64,000 nt of DNA from assembly GCA_942492855.1 (NCBI GenBank), contig OW818647.1, positions 3,348,001 to 3,412,000 of the forward strand, read 5' to 3'. The stretch is from G963677485 sp942492855. GTDB taxonomy: Bacteria > Armatimonadota > HRBIN16. The translations under genes and the position numbers were made by a program. Every line of letters starts with the position of its first letter. The stretch's first letter is position 1. Under the pieces are notes generated by a model. It worked only from the letters and a program-made list of their open reading frames with translations. It did no database searches and was not told the origin of the DNA. Positions 16,804-26,876 of this stretch are shown here, in pieces.

Positions 16804-19800
16804 CTAGGCTGTGTTGATCACCTGGTGAACAGTCGTAATGAGCTTTTCTACAGTAAATGGCTTGTGAAGGAATGTGATATTCCTATTCTCGATATTGTTC
16901 CAATCCACCTTGTCATCTGTGTAACCGCTGTTCAGAATTATCTTTTGGCTGGGGTTCAATTCCTGGATGTGATTGATCAAGGTTAGTCCATCCATGTTTG
17001 GCATCACCACATCACTTAAAACCAGATCGAAACGCGAGGGCTCATCTTTGTAGAGTGCCAGAGCTTCAACACCATCAGACGCCGGCGTCACCAGATACCC
17101 AAACCGTTCTAGCACCTTGATGGACATGCGCCGAACTGCCATCTCATCCTCAACCAGCAATACGGTGTGCCCTCCACCCTGAGGTAGAGTGACGGCGGTG
17201 GTCACACGACTACTGGTGTCCTGAGGGGTATCAAGTGCCGGCAGATACAGGTAGAACTCTGTGCCGGCTCCTTTAGTGCTGGCCACAGAAATCCAGCCTT
17301 CATGCTGCTTCATGATACCGTAGCAGGTCGATAAACCCAGCACTGTCCCTTTACCCGCTTCCTTGGTGGTGTAGAATGGCTCAAAGATGCGTGAAGAGGT
17401 CGCCTCATCCATACCGGCTCCTGTGTCGGCCAGAGTGATCTTGATGTACTTGCCCTCGGATGCGTCGGCACCGAATGAGATGTCGTCCTTGGTGATGTTA
17501 ATCACATCGGTTACGATGCGTATCTTTCCGCCGTTTGGCATGGCATCGCGTGCATTAGTAGCCATGTTAAGCATCACCTGGTTTAGCTGGCCTTCATCCA
17601 CGGAGGCCATCAGAACGCCGGGGGCGAGTGTCATCTCAACTTTTATGTCTTCACCAATCAGCCGAGTGATCATTTTGTTGTTGGCTGCTATGAGCGCATT
17701 CACATCGACTGGTTTCTTCTCCATCGTTTGTTTTCGGCTGAACGCCAGTAGCTGCTTCGTGAGTGCAGCGGCCTTCTCGCTGGCGTTCTTCACCTCAGTC
17801 ATCTCCGAGAAGAGGGTACTATCGGCGCTCGTCTCCTCCATCATGATGTCGACAAATCCGGTGATCACAGTCAGCAAGTTATTGAAGTCGTGGGCGATAC
17901 CGCTTGAGAGCTGGCCAATGGTCTCCATCTTGGAACTCTGAACCTGCCGTTGCTCTTCTCGTAACCGCATCTCCTCGGCAGTCACTCGGTCGGTGACATC
18001 ATGGATGATGGAGTAGAGAAGAGGTTTCCCTTTAATGGTAATTGAGGTGCTGTAGACCTCCACATCGCACGTTCTACCATTTGCCCGCCGATGCATAAAC
18101 CTGAAGTGGTTTTGAGTATGCGCCATCACCTTCGCCATAGCCTCAGCCTGCTGGCTGGCTGGTAGAGTGTTGATGCTCGACATAACCATAGTGAGCAGTT
18201 GCTCTTTCGGCCAACCGTAGAACTCTACGGCGGCCGGGTTGGCATCGATGATCGCTCCGTTCGCAGGATCAACCACAAGCATCACCGTGTGCAGATTGTC
18301 AAAAACGGCGTGATAACGCTGTTCGCTCTCCATCTGGTCTTGCTCAACCAGCTTCTGCCGCGTGATATCCATAACGATACCCATGACATACTGTCGGCTG
18401 CCCGATAGGTCATCTACGATCCAGCTTCGCTCTTCTACCCACCTGGTTTCGCCTGACTGATCGACAATCCGATAAACATTGACGTATATAGACTCTGGGT
18501 TGGTGAGGTATTGCCCGAACGCCTCCTCCACTGCGGCAAGGTCGTCTGGGTGTATGATGCTGGTGTATGGATTTTGCTGTTCTGTGAACCAACGGGCCTC
18601 GATACCAAGCTGTGCTATGTTGTCTGAGACGTATTGAACTGGCCATCCCGGCGTGTTCATCCAGCGGAATGCCACAGCAGGGGACTTCACCACGATCTCT
18701 TCGAGTTGACGCTGTTGATCCCTTTTTCTGATGCTGATGATCCCATATGTGAGGTTCATGCCGATTTTATCGAGAAGCTGAAGCTCTTGTTCACGGAAAA
18801 AGTCGGCTTCCTGCTGGTATATCGCTAATACACCGATCACATCGCTGCCATCCATTATTGGAACAGCGGCGGCACTGTGGATGTCCTGTGTCTGAAGCAA
18901 CATTTCGCCTGGACTGTATGCATCCGCTGCGATGTTGTTGTTGGTGACCGATTTCTTCTGGGCAATAGCTGCGAAAACAGGGTCAATGTCTCCCATCATC
19001 CCTGAGGCCGGAGCGGTGACAATATTGACATATTTTTGCGGGCTGCCGCACCATGCCAAGGATGATAATGTGGAGTTCTGCTCGTTATATGAGCCTATCC
19101 AGGCTAGACTAGATTTCCCGTAATCTACTGCCACATCACATACTTTCTGGTACAAGTCGGCGGTGTCAGTGGCCTTCACGATGACGTCATTGATCTGACC
19201 AAGGGTCGCATAGATGAGGTTCAAACGGTGTAGTTCGTGCTCAGCCTGTTTACTCTGGGTGATGTCAACTATCACACCACCCATCCAGTCATACCCATCT
19301 GGCTGCCTGTAAAGGAACCTGTCGAGCCGGTAGTGTTTGACCCGACTTGCTTCCGAAAGTTGGATCTCGGTCGTCGCGTTATGATAGCGGTTGAGTTCCT
19401 GCTTTTGATTTTCGTCACAATGAAGGAACGGGAGCAGCGGGTGTTCATTCTGCCGGTTCCAGGTGGACGGATCGGCGAAGTCGACGCCAATAAACTCAGC
19501 TAATGCCTTGTTTATGAACTCGAATTCTCCATGCTGGTTAATGACGTATCCCATCCCTGGCAGATGATTCATGAATCCGGTAAACAAACGTTCGTTCCGT
19601 TCAAGACGCATCTGCTCGTTCATCTTCTCAGAAGCGTCGCGCATGATGAGTTGGATATAGTGTTTACCAGCGGTTTCAATCGTGCGTGCTCGGCCCTCAA
19701 CATACATCAGCTCACCGTTTTCTTTAATATGCTGACTGTTGAAGGTTAGAATATCCACAGTCTTCAACTGCACTGCTCTGTCATGACTGGCATCTTTATG

Positions 19801-20988
19801 TTCACTCGAAACCAGATCAAACACACTCATGCTTAATAGCTGGTCACGAGTATAACCGTAGGTTTGCACCGCCAGTTCATTGGCATCAATGATGCGATTA
19901 TCGGTGTCAGCGAGCAAGATGATGTCAACAGCATTCTGAATGAGAGCTTGGTAGTGCAGCGCCAAAGCCTGTTTTTGGAGTTCCGCCTCATAGGCTTGTT
20001 TATATTGATCTCTTTTAAGGAAATGCCAGCCTGACACAGTGATGGCAATGACTAAAAACAACAATCCGGAGATCACCGTCACTATTAAGGCTTTGTTTGT
20101 ATTTATTAACCCTAATGTTTCTGCACGGTCAATCTTGGATACAACATACCAGTTTGTGTCTGGCAACTTGATGGTCACGCTAATTACGGAATGGTTCCGA
20201 TAGTCTGTCCCCGTTATAACGCCCTCATACCCGTTGACAGCCTTTGTGGATGGTACGCTGTCGTTGGTGATCGGCCACGCATCACTCATAGTAGAACTTT
20301 TACGAAACCGTGTTGGGTGTAAAACTAGAGCGTTGTTACCTTGTTTAATTACCAATAGCGTTTCAGCGTTGACGCTGGGGTTCGGCCAGCCATGCAGAAT
20401 CGGGTAAAACCTTCTGGAGGTGACTAAAAAGCATAAGGCTGCTCCCAGCTTTGTTTTCTGGTCAGATGCTATTATTGGAGCGACCACACACAGGCGTTTG
20501 GTGCTATCTAGAGGAAGGGTCTCCATATCATGAATGATGATATCTGATCGTTTTATAGCTGTTGATATAAGGGCCTTGATTGAGGACGGAATGGAAGTGT
20601 ATTTGTTCGAGGTACCTATTTGAAATGCACCTTTCATGTCAACAAGAGTGATGCCAGTCATCTGCCAGTTGGCCTGCCGCTTGACCATCCGTATCATCAC
20701 TTGTTTTTTTGACTCTGGCGATTTCGTTTGTAGATATTCCTGGTATGAACTGACCAACCCTGGGGCAGTCACCAGTTCATTTACATCGTTGCGTAATTCA
20801 CTACGACCTTGCTGGATTTGTGCTGCCGTCATTCTGGCAACACTAGTTAACAGATCATGATTTGTCTTTTGCTGTTGCTGCTGGGTAGATGTGAAATAGA
20901 CCGACCCAGTCACGGCGACGAGTAAGGCTGAGAGAACTGGTATCCATGCTAACCAGAATGGAATCTTCAAACCGATGTGCTTATCCAC
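16804..20988 (-). CDS. Membrane hybrid sensor histidine kinase (Cache/PAS/GAF/HK/REC)
   Basis: 1394 residues from a GTG with GAGGTAG upstream. Order: TM helix about 10-32; extracytoplasmic sensor of Cache type about 35-300; TM about 301-325; PAS domains about 345-465 and 475-590; GAF about 600-760 (CDVAVDYGKSSLAWIGSY); PAS about 775-890 and 900-1015; HisKA with phospho-acceptor His1033 (GIAHDFNNLL); HATPase; receiver with Asp1326 (LVLSDVVMPNMDG). A signalling kinase that phosphorylates itself and passes the phosphate to its own receiver. Odd point: the ATP-lid glycine motif reads GKGTVLGLS near residue 1213, where GTGLGLS is usual. No output domain is present, so a downstream phosphotransfer partner is needed. 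Confidence 0.92.
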   Translation of the reverse strand: MDKHIGLKIPFWLAWIPVLSALLVAVTGSVYFTSTQQQQQKTNHDLLTSVARMTAAQIQQGRSELRNDVNELVTAPGLVSSYQEYLQTKSPESKKQVMIRMVKRQANWQMTGITLVDMKGAFQIGTSNKYTSIPSSIKALISTAIKRSDIIIHDMETLPLDSTKRLCVVAPIIASDQKTKLGAALCFLVTSRRFYPILHGWPNPSVNAETLLVIKQGNNALVLHPTRFRKSSTMSDAWPITNDSVPSTKAVNGYEGVITGTDYRNHSVISVTIKLPDTNWYVVSKIDRAETLGLINTNKALIVTVISGLLFLVIAITVSGWHFLKRDQYKQAYEAELQKQALALHYQALIQNAVDIILLADTDNRIIDANELAVQTYGYTRDQLLSMSVFDLVSSEHKDASHDRAVQLKTVDILTFNSQHIKENGELMYVEGRARTIETAGKHYIQLIMRDASEKMNEQMRLERNERLFTGFMNHLPGMGYVINQHGEFEFINKALAEFIGVDFADPSTWNRQNEHPLLPFLHCDENQKQELNRYHNATTEIQLSEASRVKHYRLDRFLYRQPDGYDWMGGVIVDITQSKQAEHELHRLNLIYATLGQINDVIVKATDTADLYQKVCDVAVDYGKSSLAWIGSYNEQNSTLSSLAWCGSPQKYVNIVTAPASGMMGDIDPVFAAIAQKKSVTNNNIAADAYSPGEMLLQTQDIHSAAAVPIMDGSDVIGVLAIYQQEADFFREQELQLLDKIGMNLTYGIISIRKRDQQRQLEEIVVKSPAVAFRWMNTPGWPVQYVSDNIAQLGIEARWFTEQQNPYTSIIHPDDLAAVEEAFGQYLTNPESIYVNVYRIVDQSGETRWVEERSWIVDDLSGSRQYVMGIVMDITRQKLVEQDQMESEQRYHAVFDNLHTVMLVVDPANGAIIDANPAAVEFYGWPKEQLLTMVMSSINTLPASQQAEAMAKVMAHTQNHFRFMHRRANGRTCDVEVYSTSITIKGKPLLYSIIHDVTDRVTAEEMRLREEQRQVQSSKMETIGQLSSGIAHDFNNLLTVITGFVDIMMEETSADSTLFSEMTEVKNASEKAAALTKQLLAFSRKQTMEKKPVDVNALIAANNKMITRLIGEDIKVEMTLAPGVLMASVDEGQLNQVMLNMATNARDAMPNGGKIRIVTDVINITKDDISFGADASEGKYIKITLADTGAGMDEATSSRIFEPFYTTKEAGKGTVLGLSTCYGIMKQHEGWISVASTKGAGTEFYLYLPALDTPQDTSSRVTTAVTLPQGGGHTVLLVEDEMAVRRMSIKVLERFGYLVTPASDGVEALALYKDEPSRFDLVLSDVVMPNMDGLTLINHIQELNPSQKIILNSGYTDDKVDWNNIENRNITFLHKPFTVEKLITTVHQVINTA

Positions 20989-21120
20989 GAAACTACCTCA
21001 GTGTGACAGTTGCCGCCTTGTACCGAATGTTTGAACAATGGTCACCAGATAATGAATCTGGCCATACATCTCATATATTGAAGTATTATTAATGATTATA
21101 CGTAATTGTGCCCTAAGCCG

Positions 21121-22152
21121 CTATGTCAAACTTACCATCGCTCGGATCACCCCATCGCGCATCTCGTCAGCCAGCCTAAAAGCCCTCTCGGCCTCATCTA
21201 TGCCGAAATGGTGGGTAGCGAGCTGCTGCAGTCCGCATCCCCTGGCCTGAGCCAGTGACGTAGCCCTCTGCAGGGTATGGCGGCTTCGTCGCACCATGCG
21301 TATGTCCAGCCCCGACCGTCTGGCTACATTATTATCGAAGGTCATCTTGCCGTCGGATGAGCTGCCAATGACGATCACGCGTCCGCCAGGAGTGCAGATG
21401 CGCGCGGACTGCCAGTATGTCTGAGCACTGCCCGCGCATTCAAAAACCATGTCGTATCCGTGAGCCTCGGTCTGTTCGAGTGCAGTCTGCTCCACATCAT
21501 CGCATTTCGGGTTGGCACAGAGCTCTGCACCGAGTGATTCGGCCATTTTCAACCGGTCATCCACCATATCTGTACACAGTAGGGTCTTCACACCCATCGA
21601 CCGCAGTATGATCAATACGCACAGCCCCATGGCTCCGCTGCCCAGAATTGCGGCCGTCTGGGCTGGCCGCGGTTTGGCCAACTCCACAGCGTGCAAGGCG
21701 ATTGCGAAAGGCTCGCAAAGCACCGCCTCATCATCACTCAGTGTATCGGGAGCCAGGGTGAGCAGCGAGGCAGGGTGGAGAAGATATTCGGCGAAAGCTC
21801 CCGAGGTAGGTGGCAGACCCAAAAACTTGATGTCTGGACACAGGTTGTAGTTTCCGCGCAGGCATATTTGGCATTTCATGCAGGGTATGGCCGGATCAAC
21901 CAGCACGCGCTGACCTCGCAGGTGTGAGTATTCGGCATCAACCTGCTCCACAACGCCTACACACTCATGGCCGCTCACGAACGGCTGCAGGCTGGTCCTG
22001 CCACCGATGTCGCCATGCCGGTACAGATGCAGCTCAGACCCGCAGATGCCTACCTGCAGGATTCGTATGACAGCCTGATGCGTAGTCAGACTGGGCATCT
22101 CTGCAGTTTGTATGCTTACCGACCGTATACCCGTGTGAACTAGTTGCCGCAT
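21121..22152 (-). CDS. Zinc-dependent alcohol/polyol dehydrogenase (MDR family)
   Basis: 343 residues, standard medium-chain dehydrogenase. GICGSE and VSGHECVG give the catalytic zinc Cys and His-Glu; CMKCQICLRGNYNLC (C-x2-C-x2-C-x7-C) is the structural zinc lobe; AILGSGAMGL is the NAD(P)-binding loop. Closest in pattern to sorbitol, threonine or L-idonate dehydrogenases, so it probably oxidises a sugar alcohol or hydroxy acid in the cytoplasm using NAD. CAGGAGAC precedes the ATG. It stands alone between the signalling kinase at 16804 and a repeat-rich gap; the substrate cannot be told from sequence, though the carbohydrate-rich surroundings favour a sugar derivative. Confidence 0.92.
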   Translation of the reverse strand: MRQLVHTGIRSVSIQTAEMPSLTTHQAVIRILQVGICGSELHLYRHGDIGGRTSLQPFVSGHECVGVVEQVDAEYSHLRGQRVLVDPAIPCMKCQICLRGNYNLCPDIKFLGLPPTSGAFAEYLLHPASLLTLAPDTLSDDEAVLCEPFAIALHAVELAKPRPAQTAAILGSGAMGLCVLIILRSMGVKTLLCTDMVDDRLKMAESLGAELCANPKCDDVEQTALEQTEAHGYDMVFECAGSAQTYWQSARICTPGGRVIVIGSSSDGKMTFDNNVARRSGLDIRMVRRSRHTLQRATSLAQARGCGLQQLATHHFGIDEAERAFRLADEMRDGVIRAMVSLT

Positions 22153-22743
22153 TCTGTCTCCTGTAGCTTAGTGCATGTTGCTCATAATCGTTTGAAAGAC
22201 CCACGTGGTCATCAGAGCATTCGCAGGGATGACCCTTGTGGTCATCCGAACACCGTGGTGGGCATCAGCCGGTTGCCCCGCATGCAAAACCTTGATATGG
22301 CGACCCTAGGTTTACGGATGACCACAAGGGTCATCCCTACGAATTACCAGTATGGTCGAACACCATATGGGCATCACAATGACCGTTTCGCCACTTATTA
22401 TTATGTTACCTAAACAGCCTGATGTATAGCTGTATGGTGCTGTCTTTTGGTATCTATCAATGCCCGATGTCTATTCGAAGGATTGGCTCAAGAGCACCTT
22501 GATTGTGCCAAAATATGAGGATGCGAAGTTTCGTGAACATAATGTGCCATGCCTGCGGGTAAAATAGGAATAAGAGGGTTGTGACTGACAGATGATAACG
22601 ATGTTGTTTATCGCTGGGTGCATAGAGCGGGCTGTCTGCGTCACCGCAAGCGCGGGTGTCAGCGGTGGGATGTTAACCATCAAGTCGGCTTTATGCTGTT
22701 ATGCCTATCCATCACCATACAACGATAAGCAGGTGCAAGCGAC
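22153..22743. other. Long intergenic region with palindromic repeats
   Basis: Divergent gap of 591 bases. It holds two opposed palindromes of the CTTGT-loop family: 22224-22248 (stem GGATGACC-type around CTTGT) and 22315-22345. The second is identical over 31 bases to 36987-37017. Degenerate relatives lie between them. The rest contains no open frame with coding character and no RNA gene that I can recognise; promoters for both flanking genes must lie here. Confidence 0.75.
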
Positions 22744-25700
22744 ATGTCATATAGGCAACCCATATTTCACCTCACCCGTATTTTGGCTACACTAACGCAT
22801 AAATCGCAGGCATTGTCATGCTTACAGAGCATGATCAAACCCGTCAACAGCTTGTTCTTCAAAACGCTGCTCGTGGCAACGCTAGTCGCATCTAGTCTGC
22901 TCACCCATGCCGATGGTCAAGGATTGCAGAGTGTGACGCTCCAACTGAAGTGGACCCACGCCTTCCAGTTTGCAGGCTATTATGCTGCTGCCGAGAAGGG
23001 TTATTACAAGCAAGCGGGCCTTGATGTGAAAATTCTAGAGGCCACTCCAGGCACCGATCCGCTTCAGAACGTGCTGAATGGTAAAGCGCAATATGGTGTA
23101 GGAACCAGCAGCCTGATACTGGCTCGCCAGGCGGGCAAACCTGTGGTGGTATTGGCCGTTATCTTTCAACACTCTCCATATGTTCTAATTGCGCGCCAAG
23201 AGTCTGGCAGCCAAGGGCTGCATGACATCGTCGGTAAGCGAGTGATGCTGGAACCGCAGTCAGACGAGTTGGTTGCATATCTAAAATCGGAAGGCATCCC
23301 GGTTAACCGTATGGTCCAAGTGGAGCATAGCTACGATCCGAAAGACTTGGTTGACGGCAATGTGTTCGCGATTGCTGGATATATCACTAACCAGCCATAC
23401 TATCTGCAGCGGGCGAAGGTGCCTTACCAGATATACACGCCCCGATCCGCAGGCATCGACTTTTATGGTGACAATTTGTTTACCACCGAGGCCGAGTTGA
23501 GTGACCATCCAGACAGAGTGAAAGCGTTCAGGTCAGCAAGTCTGCGTGGCTGGCATTATGCCATGGAGCACAAGGAAGAGATCGCGGACCTCATCCTTGC
23601 GAAATACTCCAAACGACATAGCCGAGACTACTTTTTGTTTGAAGCAAAACAGATGGACCCTTTGCTGGTAACCGAGCTAATCGAACCAGGGTATATGTAT
23701 GAAGGCAGATGGCGGCACATTGCCGATACCTACGCTACGATAGGCATGATGAAGAGCGGGGCCAGTCTAGATGGGTTTCTGTATAATCCCAATCCACCGC
23801 AGCCCAATCTGCGTTGGCTATACTGGACTTTGTTGATTGTATTGTTGTTGATGGCCATGCTGAGCATGGTGGCCATCTACATCAGCCGGACAAACAGCAA
23901 ACTGCGTCAAGAAGCACACGTCCGCATTCAAGCAGAGCAGGCATTACTGCAGGAGCAGTCATATACCACGGCTATTCTCAATAGTATTCCGGGGATATTC
24001 TATCTGTATTCCTTTCCTGACTTGAAAATGGTGATGTGGAACACACAGCACGAAACTTTGTTTGGGTATGAGCATGATGAGATGCTGGGCCGTTCTGTGC
24101 TGGATTGGCATGCCCCCGAAATGCATGACAAACTTCTCCAGACCATCAATAGGTCTGAGTCGGTCGGTCATGCGGTGTTTGAATCTTTGCTGGTGACCAA
24201 AGATGGAAAAACCATTCCGTTTATACTGAGTGGAGCTGAGTTTATTCGAGATGGCCAACGCTACCTCATTGGCGTGGGGACAGATATCTCAGACCGCATA
24301 AAGGCAGACATCGCATTACGAGAAAGCGAGCAGATTCTGAGTCAAGCTCAGGATGTGGCCGGGCTGGGCTATTTCGTTACAGATATCAGGACAGGTCATT
24401 GGAGAAGCTCCTCTGTGCTGGATCAGATATTTGGCATCGATGACAACTTCGTTCGTGATATAGAGCATTGGGGTTTGTTGATCACACCGGACCATAGGCA
24501 GAAAATGCTGGACTACTATTACCGGGTTATTGAAAAGCGCACCCGCTTTGACATGGACTACAAGATCATACGGCCAAGTGACGGGCAGGTTCGATGGGTT
24601 TGGGCTATCGGTCAGTTTGACTACGACGATGAGGGAAAACCCATCAGGCAGGTTGGCACCATTCAGGATATTACCGAACGCAAGCTTTCTGAGGAAGCTC
24701 TGGCCCAGAGCAGAGCTGAGATCAAGGCAATTTATGATAGTGCTCCTGTGATGATCTGCGTGCTTGATGCTGGCAGTTGCATTCAATATGCGAATGCCGA
24801 GTTCCTCGCATTTGTCAACATCACCGAACAGCAGCTTATCGGCGGGCGTGCCTGCGGCGTGTTTGGGTGCATCAACGCCAATGATGACCCCCGTGGCTGC
24901 GGATATGGGCCATCGTGTGCTAATTGCGCACTGCGCAAAGCCATTGATGACACGCTATCAACGGGCACAGGGCATCGAAATGTGGAATACCGTGCCACCC
25001 TGCGTCGGGAGGATATCGATCGAAATGTGGTGCTGTTAGCTGCAACCGCTCTCATCCCGTCTGGTGTGCAGTTGCGGGTTCTTCTGTGCTTGTTGGACGT
25101 CACGGAGTTAACCCATGCAAATGAAGAAAAGGACCGACTGAAAGAGCAGTTGCAGCAGGCTACGAAGCTCGAATCGGTCGGACGGCTTGCCGGCGGTGTG
25201 GCCCATGACTTCAACAACATGCTGAGTGTGATCATAGGGCATGCCCAGATCGCGATGACACAGCTTGACCCCGAACACCCAGTGTATGATGACATCACTG
25301 AGATCAACGCCGCGGCTGAGCGGTCGGCTGACTTGACACGGCAGTTGCTGGCTTTTGCACGCAAGCAGACGGTCGTGGCGAAGGTGATCAGCTTGAATGA
25401 CTCGGTAGAGCAGTTGATGAAGATGCTGGGCAGGTTGATAGGCGAGAACACGAAACTCAACTGGCGGCCTCAGCCCGATCTGTGGCTTGTGAAAGCCGAT
25501 TCGTCGCATGTGGACCAGATCATCATTAACCTGTGCATCAACGCCAAAGACGCCATTAAGGATACAGGGCACATTACCATCACCACGCGGAATGCTGTGC
25601 TTGATGATGCGTATTGTGTGCATCAGCCGGATTTACGGCCCGGAGAGTATGTAGCCCTGACCGTGAGTGACGATGGACACGGTATGGATCAACCGACCAA

Positions 25701-26295
25701 AGCGAAGATATTTGAGCCGTTCTTTACCACAAAAGAGGTAGGCTGCGGCACAGGATTGGGCTTGGCGACTGTATATGGGTCCATTAAACAAAACCATGGG
25801 TATGTGGAGGTTGTCAGCGAGCCAGGGCAGGGCACCAGTATCACTTTCTATCTGCCTCGTTATCTTGGTGAGCAGCAACCAGGCATCCAATTCCCCCAAG
25901 TACTTCCGATGAGCCAGGGGCAGGAGACCATTCTGCTGGTGGAGGATGAGACGTCGATTTTGAAAATGACCAAGTCGCTGTTGGAGCGGATGGGGTATAC
26001 CGTGATCGCTGCCAGCACCCCTCTGGCTGCCATCAGGCTTGCCAACCAGCATGATGGTGCTATACAATTACTGATATCTGACGTCGTGATGCCTGATATG
26101 AACGGCTGGCAAATGGCCACACGTTTGAAGGCGCTGTTCCCGGACCTGAAAATTTTATTCATGTCCGGTTATCCGGCTGATGTGATGGCACACCACGGCA
26201 TGGATATAGAACAGGTTCACTTTCTGTCCAAGCCGTTTTATGCCAGTGACCTGTCACTAAAAGTGCGTGAGGTACTTGCAGCCCCGGTACAATAA
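22744..26295 (+). CDS. Hybrid histidine kinase with NMT1/THI5-type periplasmic sensor
   Basis: 1183 residues. After a signal or anchor helix (FFKTLLVATLVASSLLTHADG) comes an NMT1/THI5-type substrate-binding domain, about 60-350 (VTLQLKWTHAFQFAGYYAAA, then EKGYY), the fold that binds thiamine precursors, taurine or similar amines. Then TM about 359-380, PAS about 405-515, PAS about 528-645, a third PAS about 655-790 containing a Cys-rich insert (CGVFGC, then GCGYGPSCANC), HisKA with His821 (GGVAHDFNNML), HATPase with GCGTGLGL, and a receiver with Asp1113. A ligand sensed outside is probably relayed to the kinase. Start 22744 has AGGTG; ATG 22831 would give a cleaner signal peptide and is an alternative. 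Confidence 0.9.
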   Translation: MSYRQPIFHLTRILATLTHKSQALSCLQSMIKPVNSLFFKTLLVATLVASSLLTHADGQGLQSVTLQLKWTHAFQFAGYYAAAEKGYYKQAGLDVKILEATPGTDPLQNVLNGKAQYGVGTSSLILARQAGKPVVVLAVIFQHSPYVLIARQESGSQGLHDIVGKRVMLEPQSDELVAYLKSEGIPVNRMVQVEHSYDPKDLVDGNVFAIAGYITNQPYYLQRAKVPYQIYTPRSAGIDFYGDNLFTTEAELSDHPDRVKAFRSASLRGWHYAMEHKEEIADLILAKYSKRHSRDYFLFEAKQMDPLLVTELIEPGYMYEGRWRHIADTYATIGMMKSGASLDGFLYNPNPPQPNLRWLYWTLLIVLLLMAMLSMVAIYISRTNSKLRQEAHVRIQAEQALLQEQSYTTAILNSIPGIFYLYSFPDLKMVMWNTQHETLFGYEHDEMLGRSVLDWHAPEMHDKLLQTINRSESVGHAVFESLLVTKDGKTIPFILSGAEFIRDGQRYLIGVGTDISDRIKADIALRESEQILSQAQDVAGLGYFVTDIRTGHWRSSSVLDQIFGIDDNFVRDIEHWGLLITPDHRQKMLDYYYRVIEKRTRFDMDYKIIRPSDGQVRWVWAIGQFDYDDEGKPIRQVGTIQDITERKLSEEALAQSRAEIKAIYDSAPVMICVLDAGSCIQYANAEFLAFVNITEQQLIGGRACGVFGCINANDDPRGCGYGPSCANCALRKAIDDTLSTGTGHRNVEYRATLRREDIDRNVVLLAATALIPSGVQLRVLLCLLDVTELTHANEEKDRLKEQLQQATKLESVGRLAGGVAHDFNNMLSVIIGHAQIAMTQLDPEHPVYDDITEINAAAERSADLTRQLLAFARKQTVVAKVISLNDSVEQLMKMLGRLIGENTKLNWRPQPDLWLVKADSSHVDQIIINLCINAKDAIKDTGHITITTRNAVLDDAYCVHQPDLRPGEYVALTVSDDGHGMDQPTKAKIFEPFFTTKEVGCGTGLGLATVYGSIKQNHGYVEVVSEPGQGTSITFYLPRYLGEQQPGIQFPQVLPMSQGQETILLVEDETSILKMTKSLLERMGYTVIAASTPLAAIRLANQHDGAIQLLISDVVMPDMNGWQMATRLKALFPDLKILFMSGYPADVMAHHGMDIEQVHFLSKPFYASDLSLKVREVLAAPVQ

Positions 26296-26512
26296 GCATG
26301 TACCGGGGTGGATTATCATTCAGGCCAAAGGCCCAAAGAAGGTTTTATGGTACGGAATGGCGGTGTGATGTGTATATCGAGATGCAGACAAGGTATTCTG
26401 TGTACATATACATCACAGATTTTCGGAATCACAATAATCTGATGTGAATTTTTTTGTAGACAACTGGCCGTAGGGACGCCACGACAGTATCAGTCACATA
26501 GTAGGCCTATCC

Positions 26513-26737
26513 GGCACCCACGAAGTGGGTAGCAGTTCTTATAGCCACGGGTAAGAGCCAGCGCAACCCGTGGAAGGCGATAAAAACATTTACCTCGAAG
26601 GGGTCGGCTCTGAAATCCGGCTACGGAGCGTCTACGAAACGGTGCGACCCACTTCGGGGTAGGAAAACAGCCCGCCCACCACGGGTATCGCTTCGCTCAC
26701 CCGTGGCTATAAGAATCATACCCACTTCGTGGGTGCC
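26513..26737. repeat. MITE-like element with near-perfect terminal inverted repeats
   Basis: The left arm at 26513-26552 and the right arm at 26699-26737 are inverted copies about 39 bases long, differing at a few bases including a one-base indel. Each arm contains the small palindrome ACCCAC-GAA-GTGGGT, and a second palindrome (CCACGGGT...ACCCGTGG) lies just inside the right arm. About 145 bases lie between the arms, with no coding capacity; short frames here are by-products of the repeat. The element fills the centre of the 581-base gap 26296-26876, whose remaining bases show nothing else I can name. Confidence 0.82.
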
Positions 26738-26876
26738 CGTAGAGATTCCTGAAGGCGGTGCGCCTATGCTGAACAGAAAACTGGCAGTACAGTCTGATGG
26801 CTGAGTAGTAATTTCTGAAATCAATATTTACCCGATACGCATATTTATACCTAGTTTCACGCAGACGGAGGATCAC

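Noticed and set aside
22153..22743. Cobalamin riboswitch upstream of the sensor genes
   Set aside because: I could not find the conserved B12-box; the structure present is accounted for by the dispersed palindromes.
26621..26824. Minus-strand open frame of 67 codons
   Set aside because: It lies entirely in and around the MITE-like repeat; its residues are translations of the inverted repeat and there is no ribosome site.
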